A DNA stretch of 13,042 bases from CAZTDU01 sp050248795. GTDB lineage: Bacteria; Pseudomonadota; Gammaproteobacteria; Burkholderiales; SG8-39. Below, in pieces: positions 1 to 6,549 of this stretch (position 1 is the stretch's first letter; each line of letters opens with the position of its first letter). The DNA lies in the NCBI GenBank assembly GCA_050248795.1, contig JBFWRS010000067.1, positions 1 to 13,042 of the forward strand, given 5' to 3'. Below the pieces are notes generated by a model that saw nothing but the letters and a program-made list of their open reading frames with translations, was not told where the DNA came from and ran no database searches. A program made the translations under genes and the position numbers.

Positions 1-1724
1 CGCGTGCGCTGCATTTTCGCGACGATCACGCTCGCATCGCGCGCGCCCAGTGCCTCCAGCGTCCGCAGCATTCCGGCGCAGGCGTCGGCCGCGTCCTCCG
101 CCGACGCGCAACCGAGGCGCACCAGCCCATGCTCGGTCTTGTGCGGAACGTCGGGAGAACAGCCCTTGACCGCGACCGGCCCGCCCAGTGCCAGGAATGC
201 AGCGGCGGCATCGTGCGCCGTGCGGCAGACGCGATGCGCTACGACCGGGACGCCCGCCTGCGCGAGCAGCGCGAGGCTTTGCGCCTCGGACAGGAACTGC
301 GCATCCCCCGGAGGCAGCGACACGCGCGCACCGTCGCCGCGCGCCTGCGGCGCCGCGGCCCTGATCGCCTCGTGTTGTGCGAGCTGGCCGAGCGCGGCGA
401 CCGCGTCGACGTCATGCTCGAAAGTCGCGAGTCCCTCGGCGCGGAACACCGCGCGCGTGGACTCGAGCGGGCTGGCGACGACCACGGGCTTGCCGGTGCG
501 GCGCGCGAATCCGGCGGCGTCGCGCGCGAATCGCGGCACGTCGTAGCCGCGGCCCGACATCGGCAGGCTGATGAAGTAGGCGTCGGCCGCATCGCGCTCG
601 GCGATCACCGGCAGCACGGCACCGAGCAGGCCGCTGTCGCCGAGCAGCGCCGCGGTAAGGTCGATCGGGTTGGCGCTGGAGGCAAAGCCCGGCAGCACCG
701 CGCGCAGCGCAGACTGCGTGCCGGCATCGAAGGCCGGCATGTCGAGGCCGTGGCGCTCCGCCGCATCCGCCGCCATCACGCACGAGGCGCCGGAATTCGA
801 GATCGCGACCAGGCGCCGCCCGGCGGGCCGCCAGCCCTGCAGGTAGAGCTCGGCCGCGTTGCACAGCGTGCGCATGTCGGGCACGCGCCAGATGCCGTGC
901 TGCTCGAAGAAGGCGTCGACCACGCGGTCCTCGGTGGCGAGCGCGCCGGTGTGCGAAGCGGCGGCCGCGCGGCCGCGCTCGGAAACGCCTGCCTTCAGCG
1001 CCACCACCGGGATGCCGCGCGCACGCGCCAGTTCCGCCGCGGCGGCTAGCCTTGCCGGATCCGGGATCGACTCCAGGTAGAGCAGGATCAGTTTCACCTC
1101 CGGATCGAGCGCAACCGCGGCGGCGAAGTCGGCAACGGTCAGGTCGGATTCGTTGCCGGTGGCATGCGCATGGCGCACGCCGAGCCCGCGCCCGCGCAGG
1201 AAGGCGTAGGGCACCACGCTCATCGCGCCGGACTGCGACACGATCGCCACCGGGCCGTCCTTCGGCTCGACTTCGCCGATCAGCGTCGCGAAGCTGGCGA
1301 TCGCACTGTTGCCGAAATTCGCCACGCCCTGGGTGTTTGGGCCGACGATGCGCATGCCGGTGGCACGCGCGCTGCGCAGCATCTCGTCCTGCGCGCGCCT
1401 GCCCGCCTCACCGGTCTCGCCGAAGCCGGAGCTCATCACCACCGCCACGCCGGTACCGCGCGCGGCGCAATCTGCGACCGCGTCGACCGCCGCCGCGCCG
1501 GGCACGGCGACGATCGCGAGGTCCGGCGCTTCGGGCAGCGCGGCCACGTCCGGGTAGGCCTTCAGTCCCTGTACCTCGGCGCGCCCCGGATTCACCGGAT
1601 ACAGCCTGCCGCGGTAGCCGTAGCGCAGCATGTACTTGATCGGACGCCCGCCGATTTTCTCGGGGTTGTCGCTCGCACCCACCACCGCGATCGAGCGCGG
1701 TGCGAGCGCGGCCTTCAGGTCCAT
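1..1724 (-). CDS. Acyl-CoA synthetase, NDP-forming (fused CoA-binding and ATP-grasp domains), C-terminus cut by window edge
   Basis: Probably activates a carboxylic acid to its CoA thioester with ATP, giving ADP and phosphate through a phosphohistidine. About 574 residues are visible; fused members of the family are usually near 700, so the end lies beyond the left edge. The N-terminus is a CoA-binding Rossmann domain (residues about 8-130, with IAVVGAS and IGGRPIKYML). Succinyl-CoA-ligase-like domains follow, with the phosphoryl-accepting histidine in ASHTGALATED at His258. From about residue 470 the ATP-grasp domain begins (SEAQSLALLAQAGVPVV, then SPDVPHKTEHGLV). The ATG at 1724 gives the expected start MDLKAALAPRSIAVVGAS and overlaps the end of the crotonase gene by 10 nt, so translation is probably coupled; no good ribosome site is visible. 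It is the last visible gene of the operon that starts at 6367. The acid it activates cannot be read from sequence. Family is sure, substrate unknown. Confidence 0.93.
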   Translation of the reverse strand, partial: MDLKAALAPRSIAVVGASDNPEKIGGRPIKYMLRYGYRGRLYPVNPGRAEVQGLKAYPDVAALPEAPDLAIVAVPGAAAVDAVADCAARGTGVAVVMSSGFGETGEAGRRAQDEMLRSARATGMRIVGPNTQGVANFGNSAIASFATLIGEVEPKDGPVAIVSQSGAMSVVPYAFLRGRGLGVRHAHATGNESDLTVADFAAAVALDPEVKLILLYLESIPDPARLAAAAELARARGIPVVALKAGVSERGRAAAASHTGALATEDRVVDAFFEQHGIWRVPDMRTLCNAAELYLQGWRPAGRRLVAISNSGASCVMAADAAERHGLDMPAFDAGTQSALRAVLPGFASSANPIDLTAALLGDSGLLGAVLPVIAERDAADAYFISLPMSGRGYDVPRFARDAAGFARRTGKPVVVASPLESTRAVFRAEGLATFEHDVDAVAALGQLAQHEAIRAAAPQARGDGARVSLPPGDAQFLSEAQSLALLAQAGVPVVAHRVCRTAHDAAAAFLALGGPVAVKGCSPDVPHKTEHGLVRLGCASAEDAADACAGMLRTLEALGARDASVIVAKMQRT

Positions 1725-2485
1725 ACCGGTTCGCGCTTTTCCCGGTAGGCGCTCATCGCCTCGCGGAAGTCCGCCGACGCGAGGCCCTGCTTCTGGTGCT
1801 CCATGTAGGTCGCGAATGCGCCTTCCCAGCCGAGGTCGGCGCTCAGGTTCATCGTCAGTCGTGTCGCGCGCACGCCCCATGAGGCGGCGGCCACGGTGCG
1901 CTCGAGCAGCGCGTCGAACTCGGCGTCGCGGTTCTCCTCGGACACCAGGGCCGAGACGAGGCCGATGCGCATCGCTTCCTCGCCGTCGATCGAGTCGCCC
2001 CAGATGGCGAGCGACTTCGCCCGCCCCATGCCGATGAATCGCGCCAGCCGCCACACCGACAGGCCCGGGATCAGGCCCTCGCGCCCGGCAGGCAGTCCGA
2101 TCTTCGTGCCGGGCGTCGCCACGCGCAGGTCGCAGGCAAGCCCGATCTGGATGCCCGAGCCCAGCGCGTAGCCGTGCAGCAGGCAGATAGACACCAGGTC
2201 CATGGTCTCGATGCGCCGCAGGCAACGCTCCCACAGCTCGAAGTTGCGCTCGTCGATGCCGCCCGAGGACAGTTCCTTCAGGTCGATGCCGGCGCAGAAC
2301 GCGCGCCCGGCGCCGCGGATCGCGAGCACCCGCAACTGCGTATCCGCGGCCGCGAGTTCCAGCGCCGCCAGCAGGTCGTGCTTGACCGCGTAGTTGCAGG
2401 CGTTGAGCACCTGCGGCCGGTTCAGCATGATCGTCGCGACCCGGCCGCGGGTCTCGTACAGCAGGTGAGGGAACTCGCGTCGCAC
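1715..2485 (-). CDS. Enoyl-CoA hydratase/isomerase (crotonase) superfamily protein lacking both hydratase glutamates
   Basis: A crotonase-fold protein of about 256 residues, the usual length for the superfamily. The oxyanion-hole segments are present: RAFCAGIDLKEL (residues 61-72) and HGYALGSGIQIGLACDLRVA (104-123), followed by the P-loop-like segment IGLPAGREGLIPG (129-141). In true enoyl-CoA hydratases two glutamates fall in the last two segments; here the aligned residues are Gln113 and Ala133. A simple hydratase reaction is therefore unlikely, and isomerase, hydrolase, decarboxylase or dehalogenase-like chemistry on an acyl-CoA is possible. Start choice: the frame is open far upstream inside the receptor gene. 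I prefer GTG 2485, with a GAG seven bases ahead. TTG 2497, which overlaps the receptor stop as TTGA and would give MSRIVRREF, is a real alternative. It sits between the solute receptor and the acyl-CoA synthetase, consistent with work on a CoA ester. Confidence 0.9.
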   Translation of the reverse strand: MRREFPHLLYETRGRVATIMLNRPQVLNACNYAVKHDLLAALELAAADTQLRVLAIRGAGRAFCAGIDLKELSSGGIDERNFELWERCLRRIETMDLVSICLLHGYALGSGIQIGLACDLRVATPGTKIGLPAGREGLIPGLSVWRLARFIGMGRAKSLAIWGDSIDGEEAMRIGLVSALVSEENRDAEFDALLERTVAAASWGVRATRLTMNLSADLGWEGAFATYMEHQKQGLASADFREAMSAYREKREPVWT

Positions 2486-2493
2486 GATGCGGC

Positions 2494-3462
2494 TCAATCG
2501 ACCCGCGCGCCCGAGCGCTCCACCACCTCGCGCCACTTCTTCGACTCGGCGGCCATGTAGGCGGCGAACTCGCGCGGCGTGTCGGCGACGATGGTCACGC
2601 CCAGACGCGTCAGGCTCTCGGACACCTTCGGGTCGCGCAGCGCCTTGACGATCTCGCGGTTCAGCGTCCCGACGACCGGCTCGGGCGTGCCAGCCGGCGC
2701 GACGAAGCCGAACCACGCGGTGACGCTGAAGCCGCTCAGCCCTGCTGCGTCGAGCGTGGGCACGCCGGGCGCAAGCGGATGCTGCTTGAGGCTGGTCAGC
2801 GCGAGGCCCTTGACCTTGCCGCCCTGGGCCAGCTTGATCGCCGTCGGCATGTTGTCGAACATCAGTTGCACCTGGCCGCCGAGCAGGTCCTTCAGCGCCG
2901 GCGCGCTGCCCTTGTAGGGCACGTGGATGATGTTCACGCCGGTCATCAGCTTGAACAGCTCACCCGACAGGTGTCCGGTGGTCCCGGTGCCCATGGACGC
3001 GAAGTTGACCTTGCCCGGGTTCGACTTGGCGTAGCTGATCAGCTCGGCGACATTCGCCGCCGGCACCGACGGGTGCACGATCAGCATGTTGGGCACGCTG
3101 CCGGCATTGGTGATCGGCACGAAGTCCTTCTCCGGGTCGTACGGCAGGTTCTTGTACAGCCACTTGTTGATGGTCAGCAGGCTGACCGGCGCGGTCAGCA
3201 CGGTGTAGCCGTCCGGCGCGGCCCGGGCGACATGCGTCGCGCCGATGCTGCCGCTGGCGCCGGGCTTGTTGTCGACCACCACGGCCTGCCCGGTCGACTC
3301 GGACATCTTCGCCGCAACCGCGCGGGCGATGATGTCGTTGGTGCCGCCCGGCGCATAAGGCACGACGAGCGAGATCGGCTTCGACGGGAAGGTCTGCGCG
3401 ATCGAGGCGCCAAACGGCGCCAGCATTGCGGCAAGCAGCAACGGTTTGATGAGCTCTTTCAT
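2494..3462 (-). CDS. Tripartite tricarboxylate transporter-type periplasmic solute receptor (Bug/TctC family)
   Basis: Periplasmic substrate-binding protein of 322 residues, typical for the Bug/TctC family, which binds carboxylates and other small organic acids. A Sec signal peptide is evident: MKELIKPLLLAAMLAPFGAS, with probable cleavage after Ala22 (SIA before QTFPSKP). Family signatures follow in order: PSKPISLVVPYAPGGTNDI, VVVDNKPGASGSIGA, GYTVL, YDPEKDFVPIT, the MGTGTTGHLSGELFK segment, HVPYKGSAPALKDLLGGQVQLMFD and a C-terminal AAESKKWREVV. The ATG at 3462 is preceded by a very strong AGGAGGA, suggesting high expression compared with its neighbours. No membrane partners (TctA/TctB) are in the window, so it is an orphan receptor here, as many are in Burkholderiales. 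Its position within an acyl-CoA catabolic operon suggests it binds the pathway substrate or a related acid; the ligand itself is not readable from sequence. Confidence 0.96.
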   Translation of the reverse strand: MKELIKPLLLAAMLAPFGASIAQTFPSKPISLVVPYAPGGTNDIIARAVAAKMSESTGQAVVVDNKPGASGSIGATHVARAAPDGYTVLTAPVSLLTINKWLYKNLPYDPEKDFVPITNAGSVPNMLIVHPSVPAANVAELISYAKSNPGKVNFASMGTGTTGHLSGELFKLMTGVNIIHVPYKGSAPALKDLLGGQVQLMFDNMPTAIKLAQGGKVKGLALTSLKQHPLAPGVPTLDAAGLSGFSVTAWFGFVAPAGTPEPVVGTLNREIVKALRDPKVSESLTRLGVTIVADTPREFAAYMAAESKKWREVVERSGARVD

Positions 3463-3466
3463 GGTC

Positions 3467-3473
3467 TCCTCCT
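3467..3473 (-). promoter_or_regulatory. Strong ribosome binding site of the solute receptor gene
   Basis: On the minus strand AGGAGGA lies four bases before ATG 3462. It overlaps the TAG stop codon (3472-3474) of the upstream ThDP enzyme gene, so the ribosome site sits in the last codons of that gene. It is the best Shine-Dalgarno match in the window, fitting the high amounts usually needed for a periplasmic binding protein. Confidence 0.85.
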
Positions 3474-5139
3474 AGCTGGTACGTGAGTAGTCGATCTCGG
3501 TTACGACGTTGAGCACCGCCTGGCGTCGCTCGGTGCGCACGGCGTGCAATGCCCGCTGCAAGGCCGCGGGCAGTTCGGCGGGATCCTCGACGCGCTCGCC
3601 GTGGCCGCCGCAGGCCTCGACCAGCTTCTCGTAGTCCGGCGCAGGCTCGAGCGTCGAGAACGGCGGCGCGGCCTCGGCCGCCGCGTGGCCTCCCGGATAC
3701 AGGGACATCGTCGAGCGGTGCACCGCCGCCCAGCGGCGGTTGTTGAACACCACGGTAAGCACGGGCAGCCCCTGCGCGCGCGAGACGAAGTGGAAGGGCG
3801 TCGGATTGCCGAACATGTAGGTACCGTCGCCGACCGCGGCGATCACGGTGGCGTCGGGCCGCGCGAGCTTCGCGCCGAGCGCCGCGCCCATCGCCCAGCC
3901 CAGCCCGCCCGCCGGACTGTGCGAGAAGTACATGCCGTGGCGCGGGATAGTCAGCGCTTCCAGCGTCAGCGGATACTCGTTGATGAGGATGCTGTCCTCG
4001 TCCTTCACGCCGTCGATGCACTGCGTCACCCAGGCGTTGGACATCTTCCCGGCTGCGAGCGCCTGCCGCGCGGCCGGGCGCGGGAATGGCCAGGGCGCGC
4101 GCTCGCCGACTGCTTCGGCGAGTCCATCCAGGATCGCCGCAGGCGCGCCCGCCAGCGCCAGGTCGGCGCGGAAGCTGCGCATCGGGTAGCGCGCGCACAG
4201 CGGATCCAGCCCCAGGTGCAGCACCGGCACCCCGGCCCGTGGCGCAAAGTGATCGGGTATCCACGGCACGTCGCACTCGAGTACCAGCACCAGGTCGGCG
4301 TCCTTCAGCAGCGGCGCGGGATCGTAGCCCGCGTGCATCGGATGGCCGCTCGCGAGGCTGGCAAAGCGCGGGCGGTACTGGACCACCGGCACCGCGCAGC
4401 GCGTCGCGAACCGCTCCAGCGCGTCCCATGCGGCGAGCGTACGGCCCGCGTCCGCGGTGATCAGCACCGGGCGGCGCGAGTCCGCAAGCAGCCGCGCGGC
4501 CTGCGCGAGGCCCGCGGGATCGGGGTGCGGCGTGCTCGCCGGGGCGATCGTGCGCGTGCCGCTGGTGGCGCCGGCATGCGCCGCGACCAGCACCTCGCGC
4601 GGCAGCGTCAGGTAGACCGGGCCCTTCGGGTCGCTGTCGGCGAGCGCCAGCGCGCGATCGAGCACCGCCTCCAGTTGCGAGGGGTGGCGCAGTTCGTAGT
4701 CCCACTTCATGAACTCGCGCACCATCGCTGCCTGGTCGAACTGCTCCTGCGCCCAGTTGATGTAGTTGTTCCTCGCCCCGGGCACGCCGGTCTCGGTCCA
4801 CGGCGTGCGCCCGGCAGTGAACAGCATCGGCACGTTCTGGCGCGCGGCATTGAACAGCCCGCACAGCGCGTTCGCGGTGCCCAGCCCCACGTGCACCATG
4901 ACCGCCTGCATGCGGCCGGTCACCATGGTGTAGCCGTAGGCCATCGCTACCGCGACGTTCTCGTGCGGCACCAGTAGCGGCCGCGGCACTTTCGCGCCGC
5001 TCTTCGCCGCGCGCGCATACGCCTCGATCAGCGGCGGGAAATCGGTGCCTGCATTGCCGAACAGGTACTCGATGCCGCGCGAGGCGAGCAGTTCGAGCCA
5101 GGCGTCGGCGACGCTGCGCGCGTCGAGGTCGCGCTTCAC
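3472..5139 (-). CDS. Thiamine-diphosphate-dependent enzyme (acetolactate synthase / 2-oxoacid decarboxylase superfamily)
   Basis: A 555-residue ThDP enzyme with the usual three-domain layout. The N-terminal pyrimidine-binding domain (about 5-180) holds the catalytic glutamate in PHENVAVAMAYGY (Glu60), which activates the cofactor. A central domain (about 200-340) follows, then the diphosphate-binding domain (about 365-540) with SPAGGLGWAMGAALGAKLA, GDG at 437-439 and FNN ending at Asn467, the standard GDG...NN magnesium/ThDP motif. It should cleave or form a C-C bond next to a carbonyl: 2-oxoacid decarboxylation, 2-hydroxyacyl-CoA lyase or acetolactate synthase-type chemistry. Benzoylformate decarboxylase-like and oxalyl-CoA decarboxylase-like roles cannot be told apart by eye. 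GTG 5139 is chosen because it overlaps the Rid gene stop as GTGA and gives VKRDLDARSVADAWL at the normal N-terminal position; the frame is open further upstream, but that part lies inside the Rid gene. A housekeeping IlvB role is unlikely, since no small subunit gene is adjacent. Confidence 0.92.
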   Translation of the reverse strand: MKRDLDARSVADAWLELLASRGIEYLFGNAGTDFPPLIEAYARAAKSGAKVPRPLLVPHENVAVAMAYGYTMVTGRMQAVMVHVGLGTANALCGLFNAARQNVPMLFTAGRTPWTETGVPGARNNYINWAQEQFDQAAMVREFMKWDYELRHPSQLEAVLDRALALADSDPKGPVYLTLPREVLVAAHAGATSGTRTIAPASTPHPDPAGLAQAARLLADSRRPVLITADAGRTLAAWDALERFATRCAVPVVQYRPRFASLASGHPMHAGYDPAPLLKDADLVLVLECDVPWIPDHFAPRAGVPVLHLGLDPLCARYPMRSFRADLALAGAPAAILDGLAEAVGERAPWPFPRPAARQALAAGKMSNAWVTQCIDGVKDEDSILINEYPLTLEALTIPRHGMYFSHSPAGGLGWAMGAALGAKLARPDATVIAAVGDGTYMFGNPTPFHFVSRAQGLPVLTVVFNNRRWAAVHRSTMSLYPGGHAAAEAAPPFSTLEPAPDYEKLVEACGGHGERVEDPAELPAALQRALHAVRTERRQAVLNVVTEIDYSRTS

Positions 5140-5537
5140 GGCAGCACCGCGGTGGCGCGGATTTCGATCAGCGCGTCCGCTCGCACCAGGCCCGCCACCT
5201 GCACGCCGGTCGCGGCCGGGTACGGTGCCCCGCCGAACACCTCGCGGCGCACGTCGGCCGTGCGCGCGTAGCCTTCGAAGGTGGTGACGTAGTCCACCGT
5301 CTCGACCACGTGCTCGAATCCGGCGCCGGCGCTGCGCAGCAGGGGCAGCAGCTTGTCCATGTAGATGTAGCGCGCCTGCGCCGCCATGTCGCCCTTGCCC
5401 GCGACGCTGCCGTCGGGCCTGCTCGCGGTCATGCCGGAAACGAACAGCAGCTTGCCGGCGCGCACGGCGGCGCAATAGGTCAGTTTGTCGGTCCAGCCCC
5501 CGGGAGGGTGGACCGGCACGCGGATCGCGGCGCTCAC
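5136..5537 (-). CDS. Rid (YjgF/YER057c/UK114) family protein, not archetypal RidA
   Basis: A 133-residue member of the YjgF/Rid fold, which forms trimers with active sites between subunits. Visible family features are GKLLFVSGMTA (28-38), the central region ending in VDYVTTFEGYA, then YPAATGVQVAGLV and the terminal IEIRATAVLP. Archetypal RidA hydrolyses enamine/imine intermediates using an Arg in VARLP and a Glu in IEIEA. Here these positions read Gly116 (VAGLV) and Arg127 (IEIRA), so RidA-type deaminase activity should not be assumed; a Rid subgroup acting on a pathway-specific intermediate is more likely. GTG 5537 is preferred because GAAGGG lies at proper spacing ahead of it and the product has the standard length. 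The frame continues upstream to 5612, but that overlaps the MaoC gene. It overlaps the downstream ThDP enzyme gene by 4 nt. Confidence 0.88.
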   Translation of the reverse strand: MSAAIRVPVHPPGGWTDKLTYCAAVRAGKLLFVSGMTASRPDGSVAGKGDMAAQARYIYMDKLLPLLRSAGAGFEHVVETVDYVTTFEGYARTADVRREVFGGAPYPAATGVQVAGLVRADALIEIRATAVLP

Positions 5538-5571
5538 GCGTACTTGCCCTTCGCTGGCGGCGATCGCGTCA

Positions 5572-5913
5572 TCAGGCGTGCTTGCGCAGCGTCGCGGTGC
5601 CGACCATGGCACGCTGTTCGCCGACGCGCGCGTCGATGCTGCCGTCGTCGGCGAGTTCGACCTCGAACTCGTCGCCGGGACACACCGGGCCGATCCACTT
5701 GGTATGCAGGCGGCCCTGTGTCAGCCAGTCCTTGCCGAAGCGCCTGGCGCCCAGGTCCGCGGCGAACGCGCTCATGTGCGGGCCGTGCAGCAGCGTGCCG
5801 CGGAACCCGCGCTTCACCGCGTAGTCGTGGTCGTAGTGGATGATGTCGTTGTCGCCGTTGATGCGGCCGTAGCCGTCGATCATTTCCTGCGTGATGTGCA
5901 GCGTGCGCTTCAT
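5572..5913 (-). CDS. MaoC-type hotdog dehydratase/hydratase, catalytic subunit
   Basis: A 113-residue single hotdog-fold protein. It carries the (R)-hydratase motif of the MaoC/PhaJ family: GDNDIIHYDHDYAVKRGF, with the catalytic Asp21 and His26 in the expected D-x4-H spacing, followed by the hotdog-helix segment TLLHGPHMSAFAADL. It should add or remove water on a trans-2-enoyl-CoA / (R)-3-hydroxyacyl-CoA or a similar thioester. ATG 5913 is supported by GGAG seven bases upstream; that GGAG spans the stop of the preceding hotdog gene (stop at 5918-5920), leaving a 4-nt gap. An ATG at 5931 would overlap that gene. The immediate upstream partner is a second hotdog protein without this motif, so the two probably form a heterodimer that reproduces a double-hotdog hydratase. 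Confidence 0.92.
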   Translation of the reverse strand: MKRTLHITQEMIDGYGRINGDNDIIHYDHDYAVKRGFRGTLLHGPHMSAFAADLGARRFGKDWLTQGRLHTKWIGPVCPGDEFEVELADDGSIDARVGEQRAMVGTATLRKHA

Positions 5914-5917
5914 GGCT

Positions 5918-6367
5918 TCACTCCGGGACATGGAAGGCGTTGACGAGCGTGGCGAGCAGCTGGCCGTCGGCGCGGCGGAACTCCTCCTCCCAGCGCACGT
6001 AGCGGCGGCCGCGCTTCTCGAACTTCTCCAGCACGCGGCCGGTGGCGACCACCTCGGTCGACTCATCCGCCCAGATCGGGTGGTGGAAGGCCATGTCCAC
6101 CTCGGCCATGACGATGCCCTGGATCGGCGGGTACTTGCGGTAGATGGCGCAGGTCATGTACGGGAAGAGCACGTTCGGCGCCGCGGCCTGCCGGCCGTCG
6201 ACGCGGTACAGCGCGCGGTCGGCATCGACCGCGTCGAAGTACTCCTCGCAGATCTCCGGCGTGATCGTAAAGCGCGTTTCGCCCAGTTCGGCGCCGATGT
6301 CGAAGCGGGCGTAGGGCGTGCCGGGGGTGCTGTCTTCGCGCGGCTTGATTTCGCTTGGTCTGGTCAT
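5918..6367 (-). CDS. MaoC-like hotdog protein (FAS1-like dehydratase domain), probable substrate-binding partner subunit
   Basis: A 149-residue protein resembling the N-terminal, non-catalytic half of double-hotdog MaoC dehydratases. Recognisable parts are the FTITPEICEEYFDAVDAD start of the fold, the central helix AAPNVLFPYMTCAIYRKY, then MAEVDMAFHHPIWADESTEV and the final strand region KRGRRYVRWEEEF. No D-x4-H catalytic motif is present. Paired with the next gene, which does have the motif, it fits the two-gene arrangement known from heteromeric hydratases such as HadAB/HadBC. ATG 6367 is the first possible ATG in the frame, because a TAA lies two codons upstream. No Shine-Dalgarno is visible in the ten bases between the start and an upstream hairpin-forming inverted repeat, so initiation may be weak or regulated. 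It is the first gene of the second operon. Confidence 0.85.
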   Translation of the reverse strand: MTRPSEIKPREDSTPGTPYARFDIGAELGETRFTITPEICEEYFDAVDADRALYRVDGRQAAAPNVLFPYMTCAIYRKYPPIQGIVMAEVDMAFHHPIWADESTEVVATGRVLEKFEKRGRRYVRWEEEFRRADGQLLATLVNAFHVPE

Positions 6368-6377
6368 TTGTCGTTAG

Positions 6378-6394
6378 TGTGCGCATGGCGCACA
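6378..6394. promoter_or_regulatory. Inverted repeat TGTGCGC-ATG-GCGCACA, probable operator or leader hairpin
   Basis: Perfect 7-bp arms separated by 3 bp, ending 10 bp before the hotdog start codon. The right arm belongs to GCGCACAT (6388-6395), which recurs as a direct copy at 6408-6415, exactly 20 bp away (about two helical turns). It would lie at roughly +13 to +29 of the proposed transcript. It could be a repressor site downstream of the promoter, or in RNA a short strong hairpin close to the start codon. No regulator gene is in the window. Confidence 0.5.
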
Positions 6395-6406
6395 TTGCAG
6401 TTACTA

Positions 6407-6415
6407 TGCGCACAT
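6407..6415. promoter_or_regulatory. Second operator-like half-site (TGCGCACAT) over the -10/start region
   Basis: TGCGCACAT shares GCGCACAT with the arm of the 6378-6394 repeat, in the same orientation and 20 bp apart. It overlaps the proposed -10 and start point, where a bound repressor would block RNA polymerase. A third TGCGCACA lies upstream at 6471-6478. Confidence 0.4.
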
Positions 6416-6442
6416 CTTCGCGAGGCCGTGCCCGGCGGTCAA
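6414..6442 (-). promoter_or_regulatory. Candidate sigma70 promoter of the hotdog-to-acyl-CoA-synthetase operon
   Basis: On the minus strand TTGACC (6437-6442, five of six consensus bases) is followed after 17 bp by GAAGAT (6414-6419, three of six, keeping the key A2 and T6). A start near 6407 would give a leader of about 40 nt before ATG 6367. The spacing is ideal but the -10 is weak, as expected for a regulated promoter. The call rests on pattern and position only. Confidence 0.5.
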
Positions 6443-6477
6443 TGCGCTTGCGCGAAACGCGTGGGCGCAATGCGCAC

Positions 6478-6500
6478 AGGCGCGCGCCGGCCGCGCGCCT
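6478..6500. repeat. GC-rich inverted repeat (9-bp arms, 5-nt loop) downstream of the CinA-like gene
   Basis: AGGCGCGCG and CGCGCGCCT flank a 5-nt centre, 50-72 bp past the stop of the CinA-like gene. It could form a very stable hairpin in the 3' end of the first operon's mRNA and protect or help end it. No T-run follows on the minus strand, so it is not a standard intrinsic terminator. In DNA this GC-rich, some chance palindromes are expected. Confidence 0.35.
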
Positions 6501-6549
6501 CGCGGCGGCGTGCTGCAGCGGGTATGCGGGGACCTGCGTTGCGGCCGGA

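Larger units (their letters stand above)
6368..6549. other. Intergenic control region between the two operons (182 bp)
   Basis: The only long non-coding stretch in the window. Moving leftward (direction of transcription) it holds the 3' end region of the cinA-like gene, a GC-rich inverted repeat (6478-6500), one TGCGCACA box (6471-6478), a candidate sigma70 promoter (6414-6442), a second box at 6407-6415 and an inverted repeat (6378-6394) next to the hotdog start codon. No gene is supported on either strand. Confidence 0.8.

Noticed and set aside
956..977. GCGGCCGC-rich palindromic stretch as a regulatory site
   Set aside because: It lies inside the acyl-CoA synthetase coding region and is explained by Ala/Arg codons in GC-rich DNA.
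129..1049. Plus-strand open frames opposite the acyl-CoA synthetase gene
   Set aside because: The minus-strand frame there carries clear CoA-binding, phosphohistidine and ATP-grasp motifs. The plus-strand frames show only composition bias.
2486..2716. N-terminal extension of the crotonase gene to an upstream start at 2716
   Set aside because: The extra residues are out-of-frame translation of the solute receptor C-terminus and have no crotonase features. The fold begins at about residue 4 from the 2485 start.
2960..4864. A 634-codon minus-strand frame overlapping the receptor and ThDP enzyme genes
   Set aside because: It is a shifted-frame shadow of those two genes, with an Arg/Ala/Gly-rich translation and no domain signature.
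5538..5612. Longer start for the Rid gene at 5612
   Set aside because: It would overlap the MaoC gene and add residues absent from the family. GTG 5537 has a ribosome site and gives the standard length.
6478..6500. Intrinsic terminator for the first operon
   Set aside because: The stem is strong, but no T-tract follows on the transcribed strand, so it is listed only as an inverted repeat.
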